From the NCBI GenBank assembly GCA_947585795.1, contig CANPXG010000001.1, positions 53,785 through 117,784 of the forward strand: a stretch of DNA of 64,000 nt. The letters are read 5' to 3'. A program made the translations under genes and the position numbers. Source of the stretch: an uncultured Clostridia bacterium (GTDB lineage: Bacteria; Bacillota; Clostridia; UBA1381). This document shows positions 52,595 through 60,490 of the stretch, in pieces; positions within the stretch are counted from its first letter, which is position 1, and the number at the start of each line of letters is the position of its first letter. The notes under the pieces are model-generated. The model saw nothing but the letters and a program-made list of their open reading frames with translations, searched no databases and was not told where the DNA came from.

Positions 52595-54538
52595 ATGATA
52601 TCACTGAAGAAATGGTATTGGATAGTGCTCGGAAGCGTGCTTTCGATGGCGCTTTGGACGTTTATAAGCGTCAATACGGGACTTTTTTACGCCAAAGAGG
52701 ATAGCTTTGACTACTTTATATACCTGACCTCATACATTCTCGTAATAGGTTTTTGGGCGCTTGTGGTGGCGGACGTTAAAATATCCGATACGCTGCACAA
52801 GGTGATTTCGGTCGCGATATTCGCGCTTACGCCGTTTTTCTGCATGCAGATAGCGATGATTTTGTCGGGCGCGCCCGAGTACTCGTTCGGAATATATTTT
52901 ATCAACGTAATGTTCTACTTCGCCATAATGTTGGTCGTCATGGCGATAAGCCGCAGTATGCGTATAAGCTCGATAGTGACGGTGGTAATTTCGTATCTTT
53001 TCAATACGGCGAGCTTCGTCGTCAATATACTTCGCGGCACACCGCTTATACCGGGCGACTTTCTCGCGATAGGCACGGCGGCGCAGGTGGCTGAGAATTA
53101 CGAGTTTGAGATGCAATATCCTATTATAGCCACGACGGTGATAGCCGCACTTGTGATCGCGCTTGCGGCAAAATTTTCGTTTAAGCTCAAATTTAAATAC
53201 AAAAATATCATAATACCGACACTGTCGGCGGCAATTGTTGTAATATTCATGCTTTCGCTCAGCTCCGTTGATTACACGAGCAGCGGCATGGACGTATTCG
53301 ACCAGTACCACGCGAACAACACCCACGGCACGCTGTACAGCTTTTACATTAACGTGCGCAAGATGGTTTTGCAAAAACCCGAAGGTTACAGCGCCGAGGA
53401 GGCGAAGGCACTTTTACCCGAGAAAACAAATTACACACTCCCGCCGGACGCCCCAAACATAATCGTTATCATGAACGAAAGCTTTGCCGACTTAAAGGCT
53501 GTCGGAGATTTTGCCACGAGCGAGGACTACATGCCGTTCGTGCACGATTTAAAACGAAACACCGTAAAAGGCGAGCTTTTGGTATCACCGTTCGGCGGAT
53601 ACACCTGCAACACGGAGTTTGAATTTCTTACGGGACTTTCCATGGGACTTTTACCAAACGGCTCCGCGCCGTACCTGCAATACGCCTCCAAGCCCTACAC
53701 CTTCGCGCTGCCGAACCATTTATCCGAGCTTGGCTACAAGACCGTGGCGCTTCACCCGTACTATGCGCGCTGCTGGAACAGAAAAAAAGTATACGACCTT
53801 ATGGGCTTTGACGAATTCGTAAGCCTTGACAACCTCGACGATCTCGTTCCCAAGGAAGAATGGGAATATATAAGATTTTATATAAGCGACCGAACCGTCT
53901 ACAAAGGCATTATAAACACCCTCGAAGAAAAGAAAGACGGCGAAAAAACGTTCATTTTCAACGTTACGATGCAAAATCACGGCGGCTACACTTACGGCGG
54001 CGGCGAATTTCCCACCGTGACAATATCCGACATGGAAGGACACTACAAGGAAACCGAGCAGTATTTATCGCTCATAAAAGAAAGCGACGACGCCTTCAAG
54101 GAACTTGTAGATTACCTCAAAAATTACGACGAACACACGATAGTCGTTATGTTCGGCGACCACCAGCCCGCCGTGGAACAACAGTTCTACGAGGAGCTTT
54201 ACGGCAAGCCTCTGCACGAACTTTCCGCCGAGGAACTGCAAAAGCGGTACAAGGTACCGTTTGTACTTTGGGCAAACTACGACATCGAAAACAGCACCGA
54301 CGGCGTAAAAACAAGCCCGAACTACCTTGCAAACCTTGTCCTCGACACGGCGAAAATCGAAAAGACCGCCATAGGCAATTTCACCTCAAAAATAAGCGCC
54401 GATATTCCGCAGATAAACGGAATGGGACATTACGACAAGGACGGGGTATGGAGCAGAAACGTCACGGAAACGTCGAAGCCGCTTCACGACTACAACATTG
54501 TCGAATACTACTCACTTAAAAATAAAGATAACCAATAA
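52595..54538 (+). CDS. LTA-synthase-like membrane sulfatase-fold transferase
   Basis: A 647-residue protein with about six or seven transmembrane helices in the first 225 residues and an extracellular sulfatase-fold domain. Metal ligands are Glu295 in IIVIMNESFADL and the late FGDHQPAVE motif. The nucleophile Thr lies in GGYTCNTEFEFLTG, near residue 337-340, aligning with the LtaS region GKTSDAEF. It probably transfers phosphoglycerol to lipoteichoic acid or another glycan, but related clostridial proteins are poorly studied. It follows the S41 protease by 4 bases and is likely co-transcribed. Confidence 0.85.
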   Translation: MISLKKWYWIVLGSVLSMALWTFISVNTGLFYAKEDSFDYFIYLTSYILVIGFWALVVADVKISDTLHKVISVAIFALTPFFCMQIAMILSGAPEYSFGIYFINVMFYFAIMLVVMAISRSMRISSIVTVVISYLFNTASFVVNILRGTPLIPGDFLAIGTAAQVAENYEFEMQYPIIATTVIAALVIALAAKFSFKLKFKYKNIIIPTLSAAIVVIFMLSLSSVDYTSSGMDVFDQYHANNTHGTLYSFYINVRKMVLQKPEGYSAEEAKALLPEKTNYTLPPDAPNIIVIMNESFADLKAVGDFATSEDYMPFVHDLKRNTVKGELLVSPFGGYTCNTEFEFLTGLSMGLLPNGSAPYLQYASKPYTFALPNHLSELGYKTVALHPYYARCWNRKKVYDLMGFDEFVSLDNLDDLVPKEEWEYIRFYISDRTVYKGIINTLEEKKDGEKTFIFNVTMQNHGGYTYGGGEFPTVTISDMEGHYKETEQYLSLIKESDDAFKELVDYLKNYDEHTIVVMFGDHQPAVEQQFYEELYGKPLHELSAEELQKRYKVPFVLWANYDIENSTDGVKTSPNYLANLVLDTAKIEKTAIGNFTSKISADIPQINGMGHYDKDGVWSRNVTETSKPLHDYNIVEYYSLKNKDNQ

Positions 54539-54543
54539 AACCA

Positions 54544-54574
54544 AAGGAGTAAGGGACATTTCCCCTTACTCCTT
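54544..54574. terminator. Hairpin overlapping the deacetylase stop codon
   Basis: A perfect 12-base-pair stem AAGGAGTAAGGG/CCCTTACTCCTT with a 7-base loop lies between the convergent LTA-synthase-like and deacetylase genes. Its right arm contains the last two codons and the stop of the deacetylase. No strong T-run follows, so it is a weak or partial terminator. Confidence 0.5.
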
Positions 54575-55450
54575 AATTATATCCTTAAAAAACTCCCACG
54601 TGCTCACGCCGCTTGGACGGTTATACCGCTTTAAAAGGAACAGACAGTCGGGATCCGCGACTATATGATTAATACCCTCCGTACAGCAAAGGCTCATTTT
54701 AAACCCCATTTCCTTCAAAACGTCCGTGGTTATCTCGTCATACTCACCGAACGGATACGTGTATATAACGGGCGCAAAGCCTGTTTTTTCCATACACCTG
54801 TCCTGCATCCTTTGCGTATCGCCGCAAAAAATACTTAAGTACTCCTCGTCGCTTTCACCCTCGTTTCGCCCCGCGCCCATTCTGCCTTGATCTGTGGAAT
54901 GAAAATCATACGAGTGATTGCCTATTTCTATATGCTTCGACATAAACATATCGTACACGTCGCTCCAACGCAGATAACCGAAGCTCGGATTTGCGATATT
55001 ACTTTCGGAAAACTCGTCGGTATAGCTGCCGACGACGGATATAACGGCTGACGCTCCGTACTCCTCAAGCAGCGGCTTTACGTATTCATAATTATTGTAA
55101 AAACCGTCGTCAAACGTGAGAAGCACCGGCTTATCGGGGAGAATACCTATATTTTCCGTATAGTCGATAAGCTCTTGCGCCGTCACAAACGTATATCCGT
55201 TCTCGAGCAAATACACAATATCATTTTCAAGCGTTTCGGGCGTTATCACATACGCGCCGGAACGGCTTTCATCCTTCAGGACGCTGTGATACATTATGAT
55301 AGGCAGACTGACCTCTTCGCCGCCGGCGTTCGTTGAAAGCACCGGCACGGACGATATATGATCAAAAAACATTCCGAGAATGGCGCAGTAAAGAACCGAC
55401 ACAAACACAACAACCGAAAAAATTTTTAGCCTTCTGCTTACATTTCTCAT
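54566..55450 (-). CDS. Membrane-anchored polysaccharide deacetylase
   Basis: A 294-residue carbohydrate esterase family 4 protein with one N-terminal membrane anchor (about residues 8-30). NodB motifs are LLTFDDGFYNN (motif 1, catalytic base and metal Asp), GNHSYDFHS (motif 2, metal His residues), and YPFGEYDE (motif 3). It probably removes acetyl groups from peptidoglycan or a surface polysaccharide outside the membrane. I chose ATG 55450 because the anchor begins there and AGAGGTG lies upstream. It is 56 bases downstream of fba and could be read from the same transcript. Confidence 0.9.
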   Translation of the reverse strand: MRNVSRRLKIFSVVVFVSVLYCAILGMFFDHISSVPVLSTNAGGEEVSLPIIMYHSVLKDESRSGAYVITPETLENDIVYLLENGYTFVTAQELIDYTENIGILPDKPVLLTFDDGFYNNYEYVKPLLEEYGASAVISVVGSYTDEFSESNIANPSFGYLRWSDVYDMFMSKHIEIGNHSYDFHSTDQGRMGAGRNEGESDEEYLSIFCGDTQRMQDRCMEKTGFAPVIYTYPFGEYDEITTDVLKEMGFKMSLCCTEGINHIVADPDCLFLLKRYNRPSGVSTWEFFKDIIKE

Positions 55451-55506
55451 AAAAAATACACCTCTCATCACATGATATGACAAGAGGCGTATGTAAATTA
55501 CAAAAA

Positions 55507-56370
55507 TTATGCTTTATTTACCGAGCCGAACAGCTCCATCTTTTCCTTCACGATCACCTTAATAGCCTCCGTGCCGGGAGCCAAAAGCTTTCTCGGGTCA
55601 AAACCCTTACCTTCAAGGTCTTTACCCGCCTCGATGTACTTTCTTGTCGCCTCCTGGAAATAGAGCTGGCACTCTGTGTTTACGTTGATTTTCGCAACGC
55701 CGAGAGAAATAGCCTTCTGTATCATGTCCGCCGGTATACCTGTGCCGCCGTGGAGCACAAGCGGAAGATCACCGATAAGCTCCTTCGTTTTTGCGAGAGC
55801 GTCAAAGTCAAGACCTTTCCAGTTCGCGGGGTACTTGCCGTGTATATTACCGATACCCGCCGCAAGGAAGTCAACGCCGAGATCGGCTATCTTCTTGCAC
55901 TCGTTCGGATCGGCGATCTCACCCATACCGACAACGCCGTCCTCTTCGCCGCCTATGGAGCCTACCTCAGCCTCTATCGACATACCCATAGCGTGGCTTA
56001 CCTTTACAAGTTCCTTTGTCTTTTCTATATTTTCCTCGATTGGGAAGTGCGAGCCGTCAAACATTATCGACGAGAACCCTGCCTTTATGCACTTGTAGCA
56101 GCCCTCATACGTACCGTGGTCAAGGTGAAGCGCAACGGGAACGGTTATGTTCATTTCCTCGATCATAGCCTTAACCATTGCGGCTACGGTCTTAAAGCCC
56201 GTCATATACTTACCCGCGCCCTCGCTTACTCCGAGAATGACCGGCGAGTTATTTTCCTGCGCCGTGGCGAGTATAGCCTTTGTCCATTCAAGGTTGTTGA
56301 TGTTAAACTGACCGACCGCGTACTTGCCCGCAACAGCTTTGTTCAACATATCGGTTGCCGAAACTAACAT
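55507..56370 (-). CDS. fba: Class II fructose-bisphosphate aldolase
   Basis: A 287-residue zinc-dependent aldolase of glycolysis and gluconeogenesis that splits fructose 1,6-bisphosphate. Zinc and catalytic motifs are in HLDHGTYE and GSHFPIEENI, EAEVGSIGGEEDGV, LHGGTGIP and the KINVNTE phosphate loop. Length and motifs match the FbaA group. AAGGAGG precedes the ATG at 56370. The cysteine-rich gene lies 63 bases upstream. Confidence 0.96.
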   Translation of the reverse strand: MLVSATDMLNKAVAGKYAVGQFNINNLEWTKAILATAQENNSPVILGVSEGAGKYMTGFKTVAAMVKAMIEEMNITVPVALHLDHGTYEGCYKCIKAGFSSIMFDGSHFPIEENIEKTKELVKVSHAMGMSIEAEVGSIGGEEDGVVGMGEIADPNECKKIADLGVDFLAAGIGNIHGKYPANWKGLDFDALAKTKELIGDLPLVLHGGTGIPADMIQKAISLGVAKINVNTECQLYFQEATRKYIEAGKDLEGKGFDPRKLLAPGTEAIKVIVKEKMELFGSVNKA

Positions 56371-56433
56371 TTTAAAATTCCTCCTTGTAAATTAAAATAA
56401 AATAAATATATTTTTGTTTATTTATTTACGTGC

Positions 56434-57045
56434 TTAGTCGCCGATAACGACGGCGTGAGCGTTCAAAAGACGCGTGAGAGCGTCCTCGCTCGTTTCTATC
56501 ACCTTAGCCTTTTTGCATCGGGTGCAGGTGAGGATAACGTTTCCGTTTACGATATTGAAATCTATCTCCTCGTGCCCGCAGACGCAGGAAATGCGGTGGC
56601 GCTCGTGAAGCTTGTGAAGCCTGTCAATAATGGCGTACAAGAGATTAAACGTTTCCTCATCCTCCTCCGGCGCGAAATCGCCTATTATATCGGAGTACAT
56701 ATCGGTACTGTCGTTCAGCCTTCTTTCAACCTCCGCCTCTTCACCCGCAAAGAATATGTCAATACCGGCGACGGGGCATTTGTAGGTTATAATACTCTTG
56801 TGCCAAAAGCTTTCGCGCGATATTGAGTACGAATGTCTTTCACCGCACAAAGGACACTCGATGTCGATTTTGTAGCGGTTGTTCTTTTGAGTTATATACA
56901 CGCATACCTCGTGGCAGCCGTGAGTCGGGCATATAAGCTGAATACCGTCCGTACCGGAAAAGTTAAACACCGAAAGTATTTTTGATGAAATATTGGAACA
57001 GAACGGACACACGTAAGCCACCGTTCTTTTCAAGTCAACAAGCAT
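56434..57045 (-). CDS. Cysteine-rich, zinc-ribbon-like protein of unknown function
   Basis: A 203-residue protein I do not recognise. Cysteine pairs occur at residues 13/16 (CPFC), 39/44/48 (CPTHGCHEVC), 64/67 (CPLC), 154/156 (CVCGH) and 174/177 (CTRC), a pattern of at least two zinc ribbons. The central part (about residues 100-150) is acidic and helical. No signal peptide. It sits between an 8-oxoguanine glycosylase and fba on one strand. The start has AAAGGA 10 bases upstream. A nucleic-acid-binding or regulatory role is plausible from the zinc ribbons, but nothing more specific can be said. Confidence 0.75.
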   Translation of the reverse strand: MLVDLKRTVAYVCPFCSNISSKILSVFNFSGTDGIQLICPTHGCHEVCVYITQKNNRYKIDIECPLCGERHSYSISRESFWHKSIITYKCPVAGIDIFFAGEEAEVERRLNDSTDMYSDIIGDFAPEEDEETFNLLYAIIDRLHKLHERHRISCVCGHEEIDFNIVNGNVILTCTRCKKAKVIETSEDALTRLLNAHAVVIGD

Positions 57046-57084
57046 TTATCCATTATCCTTTCAGCCCACATAATCATATTCCGA

Positions 57085-57102
57085 CCGCTTGTGGGCAAGC
57101 GG
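57085..57102 (-). repeat. Hairpin directly after the glycosylase gene
   Basis: A 7-base-pair stem CCGCTTG/CAAGCGG with a 4-base loop lies just past the ogg-type stop codon; alternative outer pairing GACCGC/GCGGTC is possible. No T-run follows, so it may stabilise the upstream message or separate expression of the two genes. Confidence 0.4.
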
Positions 57103-57105
57103 CGG

Positions 57106-57981
57106 TCAAACTGTGCCAATTTTGTTTTCTCTTGCGTAAAAAAACAGGTACTGCTGCGCAAATCCGCCAAGTGCGCCGAATTTCTTTTCCGCAAATTCCA
57201 AAACGGCGCCGATACTCGTTTCACCCTCGAAGTAGCAATACTCCATGATACGCTTTATCCACACGTCAACGGGAAACGCTTCGGTGTGCGAAAGCGCAAA
57301 AAGCAGTATACAGTTTGCTACCTTGTTGCCAACGCCGTTTATACGCATAAGCTCTTTCTTAGCGCCCTCTACGTCAAGCGAGCGTATGTACTTTTCGTCA
57401 ATATCGCCCGACGCGAACCGCCTTGCCGCGTCTATAATATACTTGTCGCGGAAACCGGCGCGTATGGGGGATAAATCTTCCGTTTTAAGGCACGAGAGCG
57501 TTTCAAAGTCAGGGAAGGAGTAATATATTTCACCCTCATACTCGATTTCATCGCCGTACAGCGCGCAAAGCCTCTCGATGATTCCTTTGATGCGCGGTAT
57601 GTTGTTGCTTGCGGATATTATAAAGGAAACCACGGCTTCCCACAAATCCTGATTGAGTATGCGTATACCTTCGCCGTACGAAATCGCTTCGCGCATAACG
57701 TTGTCGTTTGCGGCAAGCGCGCGCTTTATTTTGCCGTAATCGCGCCCGAGGTCGAAGTAGTCGAACCAAATATCGCGAAAATCCTCCTCCGTGACGGAAT
57801 ACAGCGTGAGAGTGTCGCCGCTTTGCGATATCCTAAGCGCCTTACCCTTGGCGATGCCGAGATATGTATTTTCTCCGACGCGGTTCCAGCGAAAGCACTG
57901 ACCGCAGTCGAATATATGCTTCAAGTTAAAATCCTTTAAACCTGTGACGATCAGATCATTGTCTTTATATTGCAGTTCCAT
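57106..57981 (-). CDS. 8-oxoguanine DNA glycosylase (OGG1/AlkA family)
   Basis: A 291-residue bifunctional DNA glycosylase of the OGG type that excises 8-oxoguanine opposite C. An N-terminal OGG domain (FDCGQCFRWNRV) is followed by the helix-hairpin-helix GPD region INGVGNKVANCILLFAL with catalytic Lys220 and the conserved Asp239 in PVDVW. The start codon ATG 57981 lies only 6 bases from a TATAAT hexamer, and no ribosome site precedes it, so the transcript appears leaderless. It heads the group with the cysteine-rich gene and fba. Confidence 0.92.
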   Translation of the reverse strand: MELQYKDNDLIVTGLKDFNLKHIFDCGQCFRWNRVGENTYLGIAKGKALRISQSGDTLTLYSVTEEDFRDIWFDYFDLGRDYGKIKRALAANDNVMREAISYGEGIRILNQDLWEAVVSFIISASNNIPRIKGIIERLCALYGDEIEYEGEIYYSFPDFETLSCLKTEDLSPIRAGFRDKYIIDAARRFASGDIDEKYIRSLDVEGAKKELMRINGVGNKVANCILLFALSHTEAFPVDVWIKRIMEYCYFEGETSIGAVLEFAEKKFGALGGFAQQYLFFYARENKIGTV

Positions 57982-57987
57982 AAAACT

Positions 57988-58016
57988 ATTATACCATAAA
58001 AACCTTATTTTAGCAA
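57988..58016 (-). promoter_or_regulatory. Promoter of the glycosylase gene (leaderless start)
   Basis: Minus-strand TTGCTA (58011-58016), 17-base spacer, TATAAT (57988-57993). Transcription should begin at or within a base or two of the ATG at 57981. Confidence 0.75.
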
Positions 58017-58045
58017 TTAAAATTTAATTAATTTACCGAAAAATG

Positions 58046-58074
58046 TGGACGAAATTTCATATTTGTGGTACAAT
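58046..58074 (+). promoter_or_regulatory. Possible promoter of the M18 aminopeptidase gene
   Basis: TGGACG (58046-58051), 17-base spacer, TACAAT (58069-58074). The -35 matches consensus at four of six positions. Divergent from the glycosylase promoter in the 124-base gap. Confidence 0.5.
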
Positions 58075-58105
58075 TGGCGTATAAAAGATAATCGGAGGCG
58101 TTAAA

Positions 58106-59509
58106 ATGAGTGACAAAGAATTGTATGAAAGCTTGACTTATACGCGCAAAAACGCGTATGAAACCATGAGCAAGGAAGAAAAAAGTGAAATGCGCGAGCT
58201 GTGTGATGAGTACCGCGCCTTCCTCGACGAGGGAAAGACGGAGCGCGAGTGCGCGGAAAAAGCGGTAAAAATGGCGGAGGAATGCGGTTTTAAAAATATC
58301 GACACTGTAAGCACTTTAAAGGCGGGCGATAAGGTGTATAAGCTCAATCGCGGCAAGAACATTCTTCTTGCGGTTATCGGCAGCGAGGATATAAAGAAAG
58401 GTCTGAACCTTGTCGGCGCGCACATAGATTCGCCGCGCCTTGATTTAAAGCAAAATCCGCTTTACGAAAACGACGGCATGGCGCTTTTAAAGACGCATTA
58501 TTACGGCGGGATCAAAAAATATCAGTGGACGGTCATGCCTTTGGCGATCCACGGCGTTATATTCACAAAGGACGGCGAAAAAGTCACCTTAAACATCGGT
58601 GAAAAAGATACCGATCCCGTATTTTGCATTACCGATCTCCTGCCGCATCTTGCGAAGGATCAGATGTCTAAAAAAATGACCGACGGAGTCGAGGGTGAAA
58701 GCCTTAACGTGCTTATAGGCGGCATGCCCGCCGAAGCAAAGGACGTTAAGGAAAAGGTCAAGTTCACGGTGCTTAAGCTTTTAAACGAGCGTTACGGGAT
58801 AACAGAAAGGGATTTTCTGAGCGCGGAAATAGAGATAGTGCCCGCGTTTAAAGCGCGGAACGTCGGACTTGACGAGAGCTTTATAGGCGCTTACGGTCAG
58901 GACGACAGAGTCTGCGCGTACACGACCCTCAAGGGCATACTTAACGTAAACAGCCCTAAAAAAACGGCGGTAGCACTGCTTGTGGACAAAGAGGAAATAG
59001 GCTCCATGGGAAACACCGGCATGCTGAGCGCGTCGTTTGAAATGACCGTGACTGAAATCATTGAAAAGCTTACCGGCAGTTGTTCTCTCAGTGACCTTAA
59101 CACCGTCATATCAAATTCAAGATGTCTTTCGTCGGACGTTGGCGCGGCACTGGATCCCAATTACGAGAGCGTATCCGAAAAAAATAACGCGGCGTTCGCC
59201 GGCTGCGGCATGGTACTTATGAAATATACCGGTGCGAGAGGAAAATCGGGCTCTTCCGACGCTTCTGCCGAATTTGTCTACGAAATAGGAAAAATACTCG
59301 ACGACAACGGAGTCGTTTGGCAGACTGCGGAGCTCGGCAAAGTCGACCAGGGCGGCGGCGGAACTATCGCACAGTACGTCGCAAACCTAAACATGGACGT
59401 TATCGACTGCGGCGTACCCGTACTCTCCATGCACTCACCCTTTGAAATCACCGCCAAAAGCGACGTATACATGGCGTACAGATCATATCTCGCCTTTTAC
59501 AACAGCTAA
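58106..59509 (+). CDS. M18-family zinc aminopeptidase
   Basis: A 467-residue cytoplasmic dinuclear zinc aminopeptidase related to aspartyl aminopeptidase and yeast Ape1. Metal ligands are the His and Asp in VGAHIDSPRLDLK and GAYGQDDRVCAY, the Glu pair in VDKEEIGSMGNTGM, the Asp in LSSDVGAALDPNY and the His near the C-terminus in SMHSPFEI. These enzymes release N-terminal Asp/Glu or hydrophobic residues. TCGGAGG precedes the ATG. A strong terminator follows. Confidence 0.93.
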   Translation: MSDKELYESLTYTRKNAYETMSKEEKSEMRELCDEYRAFLDEGKTERECAEKAVKMAEECGFKNIDTVSTLKAGDKVYKLNRGKNILLAVIGSEDIKKGLNLVGAHIDSPRLDLKQNPLYENDGMALLKTHYYGGIKKYQWTVMPLAIHGVIFTKDGEKVTLNIGEKDTDPVFCITDLLPHLAKDQMSKKMTDGVEGESLNVLIGGMPAEAKDVKEKVKFTVLKLLNERYGITERDFLSAEIEIVPAFKARNVGLDESFIGAYGQDDRVCAYTTLKGILNVNSPKKTAVALLVDKEEIGSMGNTGMLSASFEMTVTEIIEKLTGSCSLSDLNTVISNSRCLSSDVGAALDPNYESVSEKNNAAFAGCGMVLMKYTGARGKSGSSDASAEFVYEIGKILDDNGVVWQTAELGKVDQGGGGTIAQYVANLNMDVIDCGVPVLSMHSPFEITAKSDVYMAYRSYLAFYNS

Positions 59510-59517
59510 TTATACAC

Positions 59518-59551
59518 AAAAACAGTACATGAAAATTCATGTACTGTTTTT
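59518..59551 (+). terminator. Terminator of the M18 aminopeptidase gene
   Basis: A 16-base-pair stem AAAAACAGTACATGAA/TTCATGTACTGTTTTT with a 2-base loop, followed by more T residues. Confidence 0.85.
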
Positions 59552-59590
59552 TTATTTGCCGCATAGTCATAAACACAGGAGGTGTACGTC

Positions 59591-60418
59591 TTGCTCAAAA
59601 TCACAAAATATCTGCGCGTCCATATACTGACCTTACTTATGTTCACGGTATGCGTCATATTCCGCTACCCCGCCATTTTCTACATAACATACGCCGCCAT
59701 GATCCTCCACGAAACGGCGCACTGCGCCGCCGCCGTCGCCATCGGACTTAAAATTGACAGCATGACCTTTTTACCGTTCGGAGTGAACCTAAAACTAAAA
59801 AACAAAATGATATACTCCGCCGCCGACGAGATCATCCTCTACATAAGCGGTCCCGCCTGCAACATACTGCTTGCACTGTTGACCGCCTTCCTATGCAAGC
59901 GCTACAACTATGAAATACTTCGCATGTTCTACATAAGCAACATCGTTCTCTTTTTCATGAACATGCTGCCCGCACTGCCGCTTGACGGCGGCATTATAAC
60001 GCGCCGACTTATCGCGCGCAAAATAGGCTACAGGCGCGCGTCACGCATTATGCGCGCCGTGACCGCGCTTACAGCCGCCGCACTTGCGATCGCGGGCGCT
60101 GCGGCACTTATACATACACGCTTCAACTTTTCCCTTCTTCTCTTTTCTTTACTCATCGCCGGCAACATATTTACCGAAAAGGAAAAATACGACGTTGACT
60201 TCGTCCGCGAACTCATGTTCTGCAAGTCGAAAAACAAAAACAAGGTACGCCACATTATAGCCGACGAAACCTCGACCTACCGCGACATAGCCGAAAAGCT
60301 TGACATTAACGGTTACAACATTGTTTACCTGACAAATACCGACGGAAAAATCACCGATATTCTTACGGAAGACCAAGTTATAAATCATCTTATCGACAGT
60401 CATGTTACAATCTCTTAA
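59591..60418 (+). CDS. spoIVFB: SpoIVFB-type site-2 intramembrane metalloprotease
   Basis: A 275-residue M50 protease. The HExxH zinc motif is HETAH at residues 40-44 inside a hydrophobic helix. The second metal/catalytic Asp is Asp132 in NMLPALPLDGG, matching the SpoIVFB pattern. Several hydrophobic helices follow, then a CBS-like cytoplasmic tail (about residues 195-275). SpoIVFB cleaves pro-sigma-K in the mother cell. The partner SpoIVFA is not adjacent, so the assignment to this role is likely but not certain. The start is TTG at 59591, 8 bases after AGGAGG; the GTG at 59582 overlaps that site. Confidence 0.83.
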   Translation: MLKITKYLRVHILTLLMFTVCVIFRYPAIFYITYAAMILHETAHCAAAVAIGLKIDSMTFLPFGVNLKLKNKMIYSAADEIILYISGPACNILLALLTAFLCKRYNYEILRMFYISNIVLFFMNMLPALPLDGGIITRRLIARKIGYRRASRIMRAVTALTAAALAIAGAAALIHTRFNFSLLLFSLLIAGNIFTEKEKYDVDFVRELMFCKSKNKNKVRHIIADETSTYRDIAEKLDINGYNIVYLTNTDGKITDILTEDQVINHLIDSHVTIS

Positions 60419-60424
60419 CAAATA

Positions 60425-60453
60425 TGGAAATTTAAAATTATTTATGATACAAT
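60425..60453 (+). promoter_or_regulatory. Possible promoter of ftsK
   Basis: TGGAAA (60425-60430), 17-base spacer, TACAAT (60448-60453), about 40 bases before the ATG. Modest -35. Confidence 0.5.
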
Positions 60454-60490
60454 AGCAATATATTATTTGAGTTAAGAAAGGCGAGGTTTT

